Assembly (NCBI GenBank): GCA_020740775.1
Contig: JAHEWK010000009.1
Coordinates: forward strand, 2,604,001-2,668,000
Length of the DNA: 64,000 bases
DNA from: Ilyonectria destructans
Taxonomy: Eukaryota; Ascomycota; Sordariomycetes; Hypocreales; Nectriaceae
Direction: 5' to 3'
In this document: piece after piece, positions 1 to 12,607 of the stretch
Layout: every line of letters starts with the position of its first letter
How positions within the stretch are numbered: position 1 is the stretch's first letter
The notes under the pieces: generated by a model
Told to the model about the DNA's origin: nothing
Databases searched by the model: none
What the model saw: only the letters and a program-made list of their open reading frames with translations
Made by a program: the position numbers and the translations under genes

Positions 1-2609
1 CGTCGTGGTAGTAGAAAGGCCAGTCGGATTGGAATGTGAAACAGAAACGCCCACACTCAATAGCCAGCTAGTGGTGCGTACCGGATTGGGAAACACCCGG
101 CAGCTGACCTGGTTTCCACCCACAAAAAGGCCCTGAGTGTGTGGAGATGTTGCGTCCGTGGTCTGCACTGTGGGTCATAAAGTACCTTCTCAGCTAAGAT
201 CCTTGATATTGGCACGATAAAGTCTCGGATGATGAGCTTTAAGGTATGATTGTTTCTTACAGTAAGCAGAATGGTCACAAATAGCCAGAGTTCTCCTATA
301 TTAGCCCCCGAGCCCCCGAAACCTCGCATAAAGCATAAGCACTCGTCCAATCAAATCCGAATCAACTCCTAGTGCATTATTGTGACTACCCCACAGTAAA
401 TGTGATAGTGCTTTTTTAAGTCTGGCTTCCCTGTGATCTATACCTTATGTAGCTGAGATAAGACAAACAGATTACTTGAGCAAGACGAAAACTCTAGGTA
501 TTGGCCAGTCTCCAGCAGGTGATTCAATCCACTTCACTTCATCCTTCTTTTATCTCCGGAATTTTAGCAGAGAAAAGTTAGATTCATATTTTTACAGATT
601 GTGACAACACCGAGGCTCGTCCTCCGAAAGGAAAGCCGAGACGGGACCATTGTAGGCGGCGTCGACGTTTCTGGCTTAGTTAACATTACTGTGGCTTGAG
701 CATATCCAGCTGATAGACAACACTGTTGTCATATATACCCATACGGATCGAGTAAGGCGTCTTGTTGAAGGCAAGGGCGCTGGGAAACGAGTGGCTTCAA
801 CCCCCTATCCCCCTTAAAGGTTGAAGGCAAGTAATTCACTTGGCAGCCAGCCACTTCACGTAACCTGTGTTCGTATTCAAACCCTATCACCATAGTCAGC
901 TGGCCGTGACGCAAGAATAGCGTGTAAAATACATGCCAATTCAGCTCCCTCTTTGTCCGGCTATTGCGGTCACAGCGATATGTGCCGATACCAAATATCC
1001 AACCAAATATCTAAGTCGTTCGCCGAGGCCTAGCGATATTCGAGGTCGACATGGACTGATTTAACGTTCCGCAAGTCTCAATGAGGGCAACTGAAGTAAG
1101 ACTAGTGTGCCTCGCGTAAGTTCGCATTAAGCTTGTTACCCTCACGTCAATGATGTTAAAGATCAGATGAAGTGTCCCATACTTCCCAGTAGCGGTTTTT
1201 AATTCTAGCCATTTCGGAAGAGATCCAAGCAATGAAAGAAAGGAAAGCCCAATAGAGTTTGAATTGGCCTGGCAAGAGTCGACGTTCAGAGTTTCCGTTC
1301 CGCTCGCACATTCTACTTGTCTCTGTCTAAATCAGACAGACTAACAAGACTATTAGAAGCGCTGGCAGCGAGGTTTATAAGGTCGAATCCGAGCCAAGAC
1401 GTGACATAATTCCTTGTTACGACGCATTCAGAGTCCATTGACGTAGGTATTGGCGGGAGTTGCAAACGGCACGAGACAGAGAGACTAGGTCATCTTCTTA
1501 AGTCACATCCTACGCAGCGCCCGACCCTGGCCCTTGGTGATCCCCTCCGCTCAACTGAAGAGGGAGCGCGGGAAAAGAAGATATAAACGCGTTGAGGAAG
1601 CTGGCATGCACTGTATCACGTCGTACAGAGGCCGCTTGTTTCAGTGCTGCGTCTGCAGCACTCGCCTGCCATTCTACGTTCGGAGACATAAACTCAACCA
1701 TCATCATTAGCCACCGAGACTTCCATTTAATGCCTTATCGCCACAATCATCTTGGACCACTACCCTCCTATACTACCTTCCATCCCAAGGAATAACCGAG
1801 CCGGTATCCTTCCATCTGGTTGATCTCAGCTGTGCAAGGGCGCCTAGATGTGGGTATGTTTGGCTTAGTGTTGCAGTCATCAGGTTAACCCTGTGGCATT
1901 CCGGCACCAACAAGTCAGATTGAGGTGATATATTGTTGGCAGTGTCGTTCCTCTGCGTCCTGAGGGTGTGGCAGATAAGTTATTCGCATGTTTGTTAGAC
2001 TCATGCTCTGTCGCATCACTAGCTGAGGCAAAAGGGAATGCGCACTCCACTAGTGCGGTCGCTAATAATGGCTTATGACACGAATATGACATGGTCTATT
2101 GACTCGATATCTTGGAAAAGGAGTCGCCTAGATCTGAAGTCCTGAGGTTTCTCACTAGATCAGTATGAAATGTCCGAATGGCTCATCCTGAGCTCACCAC
2201 CGGCCCAGGTTAAAGCAGCGACTACTCAAGATCATGGGCGAGAAAGGGAAAGGTCTAAGTCGATACTCACATTGCATATTCTGCTGTTTTTCTCGCCTTT
2301 TCATTTCTGATTTGATTTACACCTGGTTCGAGCTGACGCCACGAAAAGTCCAGCCACTCGATGGCACATTGCGGCGGGTTTCGGGTTTATTAATTAGGCA
2401 GCCATCTAGCATTCAGGCACAAGACTAGTGAGTAACTGCTGATTCATCAGCTGGTACGTGTCCCAGTACGAGATGATACGAAAATTTTAAACCTGCAACT
2501 TGAAAGATTCATCTCAGTATTTGACACATAAGCGCGGCGCATCTAGCAAAAGAAACAAACAACAGACAAGCCATTGCGTTACTGCAACTCATTTACGATC
2601 ACTTTACTA
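1..2609. other. Intergenic, no gene recognised
   Basis: Only short unrelated open frames occur on both strands, none with a recognisable motif or plausible splice structure. No RNA gene or repeat was seen. Confidence 0.6.
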
Positions 2610-3932
2610 ATGGCGTCTCTCGACTCAGTACCCAATGAAGTCATTCTCGAGATCATTCACCATCTGACAGCCCACGATCTTACCAAGCTCGCCCGGTGCT
2701 GCAAACGCATCGATACTATTGTTGAGCCGTTGCTATGGGCTCAACTTGAGCTTCATGGTGAAGGCTACCACGAGTCGTTGGCAGAGTTGAGTGACCCGCC
2801 ACCCTTCATACCCGCGGCGCAACGACAATACCACCCCCCAGCAGACCGCTCCAGAAGATACGACGATGCAAGGGAAAGAGCAGAAGAACTATTCTCTACC
2901 TTGCAGGATGTTCGCTCTCAAGATGAGTCGAGGCTGATTGCCATCACTAGACGAGTCCGAAGCTTATGCACCGTTGTCGATAGCCTTGAGGTATGGAATC
3001 TCTTGCCTTACTTCACGAACCTTGAGATGGTCGAGCTACACGGTAAATTTGTCGATGGCTACCTTGAGCTTCAGCTTCAAGGCCCTCGTCTACCGCACCT
3101 CCGCTTTGCAAAGCTCTTTGGGTACGTGCCACGCGCTGTTGCTACATGGATACTCAGATCCTCCACGGCACTGGAGCGCTTGGAACTGGGGCTGCTGAAC
3201 AGACCCATCTCGGACCACCGGATGCACGATCCAGAGTTTCCACCCTTACCTGAGGACAAACTAGGGGAAGACGACGGCGGGAATTCAGACTACGGCAGCT
3301 TGGACGACGAATATGTGATCCCGCGGCCATTGGGTGGCATATTCCCGGACGAGGACATCGCTTTGCCTGCACTTCGACACTTGCACTTGTGCCAGCCTCG
3401 TGGTATGGATTGTTATAGTAGCTTTACTGAATACTCTTGGTCTTCTCGCGCCGAGACAGCATCGTTGACGGACTGGAGGCATTTACTGCTTGCTTCCAGC
3501 AAACGCCTAGAGACATTGGTGTTGCAGCAGAGGCCCGGTGCCGAATTCATCGAGAGCGATTCATCTACCAGTGCGGAGTTTCTTCAACTTGACAAGACTG
3601 GTGTTGGCAGCAAAGAACTGGTTGAAATGCTCGAGGGTGTTCTGTTTCAAGATGGCGCCTTTCCTGCATTGAGAAAGGTGTATCTCAATGGTATCACTGT
3701 CGGTCAAGATGCTGATCAAAATCCATCCGAGTCAGTCCCTAGTGGTCGTTTGATGTTGCGTTTGGAGGGTCGAAACACCAGGTGCGAGGCAAGGTTGGGG
3801 ATATGGACCCATTTCGATTCGATTGACGGCCAAGCGCGATGGACGGAGTGGTGCGAAGATAGTGAAGATGAGGACGAAGATGAGGATAATCATGTAGAGA
3901 TGCGGTGCGACACTTTACTGGCGAGGGTATAG
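2610..3932 (+). CDS. F-box domain protein
   Basis: A single-exon protein of 440 aa. The N-terminus (VPNEVILEIIHHLTAHDLTK, then LARCCKRI) is a typical fungal F-box at about residues 6-45, the part that binds Skp1 in SCF ubiquitin ligases. The rest is leucine-rich with scattered LRR-like segments, suited to substrate binding, and the C-terminus carries an acidic run (EDSEDEDEDEDN). I start it at the ATG at 2610 because the F-box begins directly after it; the frame also has an ATG at 2574 that would add 12 residues of unlikely sequence. Substrate unknown. Fungal genomes hold many such fast-evolving F-box genes, so no link to the clusters downstream is implied. Confidence 0.85.
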   Translation: MASLDSVPNEVILEIIHHLTAHDLTKLARCCKRIDTIVEPLLWAQLELHGEGYHESLAELSDPPPFIPAAQRQYHPPADRSRRYDDARERAEELFSTLQDVRSQDESRLIAITRRVRSLCTVVDSLEVWNLLPYFTNLEMVELHGKFVDGYLELQLQGPRLPHLRFAKLFGYVPRAVATWILRSSTALERLELGLLNRPISDHRMHDPEFPPLPEDKLGEDDGGNSDYGSLDDEYVIPRPLGGIFPDEDIALPALRHLHLCQPRGMDCYSSFTEYSWSSRAETASLTDWRHLLLASSKRLETLVLQQRPGAEFIESDSSTSAEFLQLDKTGVGSKELVEMLEGVLFQDGAFPALRKVYLNGITVGQDADQNPSESVPSGRLMLRLEGRNTRCEARLGIWTHFDSIDGQARWTEWCEDSEDEDEDEDNHVEMRCDTLLARV

Positions 3933-4601
3933 GTGGGCATCATGGACGTTAGTTGAAGCCGATTTGGCCCTTAATCCCTATATCTCGATTCCTACTCTTG
4001 TAGAGTAGAAAGGATTAAAGACCAACAACGGGCGTCGATGTTTCCTTGAAAATGAAAAGTTACTTCGTTCAAGAAACGGGGGCAGAGAGAACGACGCAAC
4101 TATTAGACAATATCTTCAGAGTGGCCTCTTCCTTGCCAGAGTCAATCGCTGCTTTCTCCTTTTCCTACACCTATCCATCCAGCTTGCACCGGCTGAAGTT
4201 GACACACTGATTCTAGCTTCACTGTCCCCTTGTATTAGTTTATCCTTGGTATTGAGAAAACCCGTTCAGAGTCCTGCAAGTTACTGGCTATACCGTCGTT
4301 GATATTGATCTGGTTCTATCGGCAGTAAAAGAAACTCCTAAAAAAGCCGCTTGCGATTGCTGATGCGCGAATTTAGAATTGTAGCCATCGGACGCGCGAG
4401 GTACGCGAATACACGAATGCGCGTCACGTAAAGCACTACTATAGCACTTGAGAAGTTGCATTTTGAGAAGGGACCTCACTGCATGCACGGGCCAGATTGG
4501 TTATATTTGATCAAATTACACGCAATCCTTGTTACAGTAGTAGAAACATCAGAAGATGAGATTCAGTTAGCTCATCAGTGGTACAGTTGATAATCAAGCA
4601 T
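3933..4601. other. Intergenic between convergent genes
   Basis: No coding sequence recognised. It holds the 3' flanks of the F-box gene and of the minus-strand DUF2235 locus. Confidence 0.5.
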
Positions 4602-7600
4602 TTACTTCCAAGCCAGCTTCTCCATTGCCCATTTCGCACTTCCCGGCAACAAAACCACAATACGCACATTGCGTCCTCCACCCTCATGCCCCGTCAGATT
4701 CGGGGCCCGAATTATTCTCACGCATCGCCCAGGAACGGTGATGGTTGCATCTTGATCGGAATACATCACCTTCTCAACCCGAGTCGACTCAATATCCTTC
4801 AGATGGGATGTTCCGAGATGAAGTGCTCCAACCATCTGCGGTATCGTGGCCACAAAGCTTTCCCGTTGTTCAACGGAATCAGGATCCAGCTTGAGCGCCT
4901 TCTTCAACTCCTTTCCAATTTCATCACGTCTGTTGTTACCGTTCTGATTCTTGCCGGAGACGGAGTAAAACTTAGGCTTTTCGTTTTCCGGAAGATATCC
5001 CTTCGTCCACTTCATACCGCCGTCGCGAAAGCAGAGCTTCGTTTTGTTGACTTTGCTGATGTAGGAACAAACACTCTTCAGCACAATCTTTGGAACTTGA
5101 ACCATAGCTGCCACAGGTCGGATTCTGTCTGGACATGACCACTTCTTGAAAAGAGATATGGAGCCAGTGCCACCATCGCTGTATGTTAGAACGGCTAGGC
5201 GCTCGTCGTACCCCCCAAACTTGCCTGAATCAAACAAGTGCTTTTCAAGATCATCCAGATCTGGTCTGATTGAACCTGCTGATAGATAGAAAATAGTGCG
5301 CTCGGTGGCTCTAAAAAAGGCAAACAAGTCTTCTCTGTGGACTAGACCCCGAAGCATCTTCGGTATTCATTCCAGTGTCACCCCAATCCCTAGAATATCA
5401 ACTCCGACTTTGACACCCTCGTAGATGGCCAAAATTGCTTTATGTCTTTCTTCCACCGTGTTGTGCTTTCGTGGTAGTGTCTCTTTTTCAAAGTCTGTGT
5501 CTGTCCGGTGGAAAAAGTTTGTATCTTGATGCAGCACTTGCTCATCTGCGGAATCGCCAGAGTCGTCGTCTTCGTCAGAGCTGATATCTATTTCCGAGTC
5601 GTTTTCATTATCAGCGCCGCCATTCTTGGAGGGGGTTTTCTTCGCTCCTGAGTCGTTTCCCGTCCCAGAGTCGTCCTTGTTCCCAGAGCTATATTTTGCT
5701 TCGGAGCCTCCCGTTCCAGAATTTCTCGTTCCAGAACCACCCTTTCCCCCACAATCATCCTGTGGCCCAAAATCTGTCCTTGTTCGAGTAGTATTATCCC
5801 CTCCAAGATCGTCATCTTTTTCAAAGTCATCTTCGCTTTCATCTTCTGAATCGTTTAATTGTCCTAGCATGTCCAGAAATCCAACAATGCTCTTACCAAG
5901 ACTCGCCCTATCCCGTTCAAACTCGTCATACTTGTCCTTGGTTCGCTTCCTGAAAATTTCATTTGCCAGTAAAGGGGCAAAAGTTTCCCGCAGCAGCTGG
6001 GGGAAGCCATCAACTTCTCTCATAAGATCGTCGTCGTCATTGTTTTGCCTGGAATATTCAAGGTCAGACTGACTAGGAGTGTGTGCAAAGTCCTGTCCCT
6101 GACTCACCTCTTTCTCCAAGGGGGATCCCACGGTCCGCCGTTCAGTATCTTGAATGAAGATATCGCTTCGATCCGTCAATGAGCTGGACTCTGAGACTAC
6201 AACGTCTCGAAATGAACGCATCGCAGGCTTGTCGGTTGTGGTCTTCTCAGGACCCAGCAGTGTGCGGCGTAATCTCCAACCCTCGAATGCTTGTGATGGA
6301 TATCTTGACTCAGTAACCCTCGCTAGCTCGGAGATAGTGCGGCCGTTTGAATTCGGAACGGACTCATCGACGACTGTGAAGTTATACACCTGTGAGTCAA
6401 GATCCACGAGTCGATCTCGCAAGGCAAAGAAAAGCTGGTAAATCTCATTCGTCTGCCATCTTGTGCCGTAAAGAAAGGTCAAAATCTCCACAACCGGATT
6501 GCCGAACGGAGCATAGGCGAGGCTATTCTGATAAACGTCTCCATCTCCGGTCTTTTTTCCAGTCGCAATTCTGTCCTTTGCTGCTATAATCTCCTCGCTT
6601 ACTTGGGGGAATGGGATAACTTGTCCGCTTGGATCTGTTACCTTGACAGCCTCGAGTATCCAGGTCAAAACAAGATCTGACAGCACCTCGTTGGGGTGAA
6701 TCACCTTGCTGACCCAGGGCGACCTCGCCAACAGCTGCTCTAACCACCCGCCCCCAAACATGCGAAAGAAACGAAACCGCTGCCGTCCTAGGTCATAGTG
6801 CACACCAGGAAACCACTTTTGAGTAATTCCGAAGTTTGCTCGCTTCCCGGGGTGGGGATTCCGCTTGGCAAGACAAGGGGTGAAAATGTAGAGGTTGTCG
6901 TGAAGGGACAAGGCGTGGTACACCAGCTCAACAACAGTTGAGACGTTTTGATCATGAAATTGAGGCCAGTCCAACCCTATGCCACCGACATAGTCTGGAA
7001 TTCCTAGGCTGCCGACCGTATCGAACAGGCCCATGAATTTCACGGGAGGTGTCAATTCTGGATCCCCGGGTTGCTCGTCTCCAATCAACGGCCAACTGGC
7101 CTTTTGACGGAACTCTATGGCCTGAGCGGCATGCGGGTCATTAACGGGGTCGTCAGAGCGGTAAATTCGGTAGACTTGGTGGCAGAGTAGCTCAGTTTTG
7201 GCATGGTCGATTGTGCCGTCGTCGTTCATTATAGGTTTGACGATGCCGCAGTTGTTGATCATGCCGGCAACTGACCGGACCATATACGCTCCTCTGGACA
7301 GGCCAAACATCCATATCTGGCGGTCGGGATATGTGTAATTGCTGACGATGAATTTATATGCCTCTATGCATTGCGCGGCAATGTCTTGTGCCGTTATTCC
7401 GTTGAAGACATAGCTACCTTCATATTAGTAAATGATGGTCAATGATTTGATGACGTACTCAAGAAAAGTGCTTCCGAGCCCAACACCGTGGATATACCAC
7501 GCTTTGTCTTTCATTATGTGTACATCTGTGTCTGTGGGATCATTGATTTTGATTCCGACCATGTCGGCTAGTCGATAGATGTTGGATCGTGTGCCTGCCT

Positions 7601-7667
7601 CACGACCACACCAACTACCATCTCCGAGGAGAATAAGTGGCCTGGGTTCGGTCTGTGTCGTTGCCAT
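4602..7667 (-). pseudogene. DUF2235 alpha/beta-hydrolase-like protein, interrupted by an in-frame TGA
   Basis: Exon 1 is 7667-7459 and exon 2 is 7413-5367, separated by a 45-bp intron (GTACGT..GTAG). The 751-aa product starts LILLGDGSWCGR and has the nucleophile-elbow motif FGLSRGAY, both typical of DUF2235 (a Tle1-like lipase fold). A long low-complexity acidic, Gly/Asn/Ser-rich segment lies in the last third (about 5490-5900). The frame stops at a TGA (5367-5369), but the same frame stays open for three codons and then 251 more residues (5357-4602, starting MLRGLVHREDLF and ending KWAMEKLAWK). Either the gene was 1,006 codons long and acquired a nonsense change (CGA to TGA is one C-to-T step), or a separate downstream gene lies in phase, or there is stop readthrough. 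I found no plausible intron that removes the stop. Confidence 0.65.
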
Positions 7668-10600
7668 TTTGATGTTTCAGCAATGCCAAGGTAATTTACA
7701 CTTGAATCTCGCTGCTGAATGTGTGGATATATGAACGAAAGTGGGAGAAAATCCTGACCAGAGGGTCGAATGATACAAAATCAGACCCAGGTCTTACCAC
7801 TCCGTCATCCCTCCGTAACCACGAGGAGTCTTGTGAGCGCTATGTAACCTTGTTAGCCACAGTTATATCGAACCAAGCGACTGTAACCGTGATCAATCAA
7901 TTAACGACGACGGAACCTTCCGGTCGTGCCTATCAGGAACTGCCACGAGTGGGTGGCGCACCCACCTCCTTTCAGCTCACTTGAGAGGCACCCCCGACTA
8001 TGTAGGCAGCCGTTTTCACATGCTGATGGTTTCACATGCTGATGGAGCTCAACACTCCTTTCAACAGATCTAAGCTTCTAGGCTCAGCCCTGTTATTCTA
8101 TTTCTTAATGCACTAACAAAGCCCATTTCCAGTGAGTGCAACGTCGTCCCCGCGAATCACATTATGCGGGAATTTCGTAGGAAAAATGATAACTATGAGA
8201 TGACCATATAGGATATTAGAATTGATGATAATAGCAGCGTTATGACTGCTATGTTTCACTACTCGTATCGCGCTGACCGTGATGATCGTCATGATGATGT
8301 CTGTGTTGCTCTGCCCTAAAGGCCTGTGCCCGGCCCCACTTGCCTTAGTCATCGCGGCCGGGCCGACTCCTCCGTCTAACAGGAAGAGAAGCTAGCCTAA
8401 AATGCAGGAGAATGATGGCATACTTAAGTTAGGGGATATGCGGAAACTGTTGGAAGATGACACTGTATTACGAAACCTCTGATAGACTGATATCCTGACC
8501 TTAGTCAGAAGGGGGGGCTGATAGCCCCTCTTCCGGCCGGCCCGGATGACCGGCACAAGCAATCATCATCATCATGACTGCTTTGAACACTATCTATTTG
8601 ATCAAATTGACCGTAACGGATCCATCAGAAACCCCTTCATGCTCTGAGCCCACTGATCGGCAGATCTCGTGTTACTAGCACCTCGAGTCCAGTCGCGTAT
8701 GCATACATTGATTAACAGCCCTTCATAATTTAGCAGCCTATTTCAGTATTATCTCTTGGACCAGCTCAGCTAGCTTCGAGAGTAGCTTACGTACCCTATA
8801 CCCCCATTTCCATTTATCTCTACAGCCTTGCAATCGCCCGCCTATATCTCACCATCTCAAAGGCTTGTTGTATAAGTGGACTTTTTGGAGGATTAGAGTA
8901 GTGATGGAAAGCCCCCGCCATTTTCGCCTGGGTAGGCTAGAACAACAGCACAGCGCTACGCTACCCCCCCAGTCAGTCCAAGACTAATGGACGGGTTCCG
9001 GGTTCATGATCTGTCCAGATCCCCGATGAAGTGCTACATGGGGATTTCCCTAGCTGCCGGTTGCTAGGGCTGGGGGGCTTCACGTTCAGAGGGAACGGGC
9101 GGGCTCAATCACTCACTGATGGAACTGAGGGTGAGTGTTTAGCGAGGCGGGTCTTGTGGCTTCAGGGCTTCGTGACCAGGGTTCCCAAATGCCGCGACGA
9201 GAGGGTGAAGATCTCAAAATAGCTGCCATTTTTCGACACCCGATATACAGTAGCGACATGAGTTGTGAACTTCTTTTTTAAATTCGTGGTTTTTGATCGC
9301 CCTCGAACCGAAAGATCACCCTCACCTAGCATGAGATGGCCTTGACTTTACGATACTGATGAGAGTATCTGCCGCACGGAAGAGTCGGTATAGACCACCC
9401 GCCGCTCTATTTCACATCCTGATCGGGTATGAGGTGATATATCATATATCAGGAGAGGCGAACAGAGCTTCCAACTCCTGCTGCATCTGGCGCAAGGGCA
9501 TTGACACGTTTGCGCTTCTCTAGATCCCGGATGGCAATTCGGCGAGTAGTTCGTAGAATCTTCCGTTGTGTTTCGCTTCGCTGTCCCAATGAGTTGGGGG
9601 TAAGATCCTCTAAATGACATTGGAGTTTTTATTGCGCATGTGGCAACATTTAGCCGAAATGACGGTCAATCCACGACTACCATTGAAGCTAATTCTCACG
9701 GGCGTATTGAAGCAAGGGTGCAGAATATCCCTACCGCCATGTTGAACTGCAGCCAGATCCGCTGCATCCGTCAAGTTAGAGACTCTGGGGATCGGTGGTC
9801 TCTATTGAGGAAGCATACGGAATCTCCCCCTATAAATACAGGGGGCGAATCCCCAGCCAATTCACTTGCCCTAGCTGTGGGGCTGGCTTGTCTTCCAGAC
9901 CGCACTTTAACACGCCAGCGGCTCCTCGCCCAGCACCAGCTTCCTGGTGAAGCGTCTTCTACCGCTTGTTCAGCCTGAGCCAGCATGTGGATTAAAACAT
10001 CTGGCGGCGGCATTATTTACTTCTTAGCGCTAGCCTAGACTCTAAAAAATGACAAACTCAGTGATACGCAAAAGCTCGCGACCAAATCGATCCGCACACA
10101 TACGTGGCACTCCGCTAGAAACCGATGCAGAGTCGCAGATACCCACTGATGAAGTGTTCTAGACAGTGTTATTCATCTTTGGTTTCGCAGTAGCCATCAT
10201 TAGAACTGAATTTATATTTTGGAATAATGAGTACTTTTCGCGTGAGTGCGGCATCTTATGATGAATTGGTTTACTAAATAGTACTGAGAGCAGTAGCCGT
10301 CTATTCTATGTATTTTGTTTATTTCTTCACCCTCAGTCTCTACCCTCTCTGTAGCATATCGCCGCCGCAGTCATTCCTAGCATACCTTTTGGGTGGGTTT
10401 TAGGTTTCGTAGCTAGAGAGGGAGAATGGATAAATGGGACTTTCCGGAAGACGGAGAAGCATAACAAAGCGTGTTATACAAATGAAGGGTGTCTGTGCTG
10501 ACATCTGATGATTTTTAGACCCTCTGTTTCATGTAAGATGAGACGATAACTTGAGCATTGATGTTGTTGATTAATTGATACTCGTGTACGTACCCACCCC

Positions 10601-10911
10601 ACACGCATCTAAACCCTATCCCACCATCTCATTAATGTCGATTTGCCTCATCAATATCGGGGGGCCCCGACATATCCCGAAGATGTACTTATTTCTCAGC
10701 ATAGTATGACATCACTCGGTGAGGAAGTGGCCAGACCTTTTATGGTGACGGGCGCTGGGTGAGCAACCGTCATCAGCAGTTTTGTCAGGCCACGCTGAGG
10801 CCAGCAAAAAAACCGTACGAGTGCGCGCCCACCAATCAGTTACCTTGGACATGACCTGACCAGCGCTGACGGAATAGACGGACGATAATTGAATTGCTGA
10901 AATCTAGATGG
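7668..10911. other. Long intergenic region
   Basis: 3.2 kb with no convincing gene on either strand. A 16-bp unit (TTTCACATGCTGATGG) is tandemly doubled at 8014-8045, and a GGGGCT-GAT-AGCCCC hairpin lies near 8515-8537. Otherwise nothing was recognised. Confidence 0.5.
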
Positions 10912-10920
10912 TATATATAG
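10912..10920 (+). promoter_or_regulatory. TATA box of the 96-aa protein gene
   Basis: TATATATAG lies 147 bp upstream of the ATG at 11059 and is followed by a C/A/T-rich leader typical of fungal 5' UTRs. Confidence 0.5.
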
Positions 10921-11058
10921 ATGGCAATTCAAGTCGAGCTCAATTGCAATTCCATCTCATCAGTCAAGACATCCATCCAGAGCCAATTCGTCAATTCAGT
11001 CAACCATTTCACTTATACCTGAGCATTGATTATTTTTCTCGAGCGACCATCCTTCATC

Positions 11059-11418
11059 ATGACCACCAATTCCTTCGGTACAGCCCTGCCACGATTTGAC
11101 TTCCCACCACCAGAGCCACCAGTCATTTCAAGATATGCCAGAGTGGCCAAAGTGTTTCCTCTAGCTGCCTTCGCAGCAACTGGCGTCGGTAAGTTCTATC
11201 CTGGAGCACATATATCATTGGCAGGAGACAGCACACTGACTTGAGCTCCTGTGATAGCTGCATGGTATTACATCAATGCACCCAATCAGAAAACGCCTGT
11301 CTCCGCAAACCCTTTCCCTGGGGCGGCTGCAATGCATATCAACCAAGCAGCACAGAGTCAACCCCTGACACAACGCACAGAGCCCAAGGTCGACGGGGCA
11401 TGGAAACCTTTCAGCTAG
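11059..11418 (+). CDS. Small conserved-looking 96-aa protein, function unknown
   Basis: Two exons, 11059-11188 and 11258-11418, joined across a 69-bp intron (GTAAGT..TGATAG) with matching phase. The protein starts MTTNSFGTALPRFDFPPPEP. A proline-rich N-terminus is followed by one hydrophobic segment spanning the splice junction (VFPLAAFAATG, then VAAWYYI, about residues 32-51), then a polar tail rich in Gln and Ala ending WKPFS. It looks like a small single-pass membrane protein, possibly mitochondrial, but I do not recognise the family. A TATA box, a consensus intron and codon-like composition argue that it is a real gene although it is short. Confidence 0.6.
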
Positions 11419-12088
11419 CGTAATGATTGTGTTGGCAGAAGTGGTCGCGGGAATTTATGAGGCGCCAGCACATCATTGCGTATTGCTTTTCAATTTCTGT
11501 TCTGTCTATGCTTTTTTTCCCGTTTAATATTGCATTGTTTTTGCGGACTAGGTGTCAAATCTGATTCGGAGTGTAACAATCGGCTGGGAGTAAGATACTT
11601 ATTTGGAGGCTGGCAACATGGCGAATTAGTACATAGTGGCGTTTCTAGTCTCGAAATAGATATTTCTGGTCCTTCGCTATTACTAGGGAAATGATGCTTT
11701 CGCGGTGAAGACGCTGTACGCTCGGCATGGCGAGAAAAATGTCAACAGAAAAATCCGACACGTCGCCCGGTTGACAAGCGCCGGTTTGTCAGACTTTTAC
11801 TCTTGTGTAAGCGCCGAGGAAACAAGAGGTTTTGCAAAACTTAAAAGGGTTTCCGGAGACTTTTTCCGCATACCCTATACAAGATGGCCACGAGGGGCAA
11901 GCGTAGTAGAATGGAAAGGGAAGGATCACCAAAGTTGACAAAGGTCCACTAAGCCGGCGCCCAGATGGCCCGGCACCAATATCACCAACCATGTGGGCAT
12001 GATACAATAAACCTATTCATCACAAAGCTGCGAGATCAAGCATTCCCGATGTCTATACGAGGACTCAGTACTGATCGTCCAACGCAGC

Positions 12089-12400
12089 CTTCTCTCCTTT
12101 ACTCTGTATCTTCTCTCCTTTACTCTATATCTTCTCTCCTTTGCTCTGTATCTTCTCTCTTTTGCTCTGTATCTTCTCTCTTTTGCTCTGTATCTTCTCT
12201 CCTTTACTCTGTATCTTCTCTTCTTTACTCTGTATCTTCTCTCCTTTACTCTGTATCTTCTCTCCTTTGCTCTGTATCTTCTCTCCTTTGCTCTGTATCT
12301 TCTCTCCTTTGCTCTGTATCTTCTCTCCTTTGCTCTGTGTCTTCTCTCCCGTCTTCTCTCCCGTCTTCTCTCCCGTCTTCTCTCCCGTCTTCTCGCCCCT
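12089..12400 (+). repeat. CT-rich minisatellite
   Basis: About 12 units of 21 bp (CTTCTCTCCTTT followed by A/G-CTCTGTAT), 12089-12340, run into about five units of 12 bp (CTTCTCTCCCGT), 12341-12400. The second array looks like a truncated form of the first unit. Both strands stay open because the unit length is a multiple of three. The encoded SLLYSVS (plus) and KERRYRA (minus) repeats are probably not proteins. Confidence 0.85.
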
Positions 12401-12607
12401 CTTCTCTTTAGTCCAGTTTCAATTGCGTATCTCATTTTGGATCTCAAGGAAAGACTAAATTGCTTTTGCTGACTGTAAAAGCTCCTCAATCACTGCTTTT
12501 TCCTCCCCATGACAGAACAATTTTCCATCATCCGGAATCGCAGGATTGGCCTCCTTCTCCAGGAGCACATCTACACTGGCTAACCTGTTATACGCGATGG
12601 CAGACAG

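Noticed and set aside
4602..5357. Independent 251-aa gene downstream of DUF2235
   Set aside because: It is in exactly the same frame three codons after the stop and has no promoter space; a continuation of the broken gene is more likely, though not proved.
11965..12489. Long repetitive open frames on both strands over the minisatellite
   Set aside because: The frames exist only because the 21- and 12-bp repeat units are multiples of three; no domain, start context or intron supports a protein.
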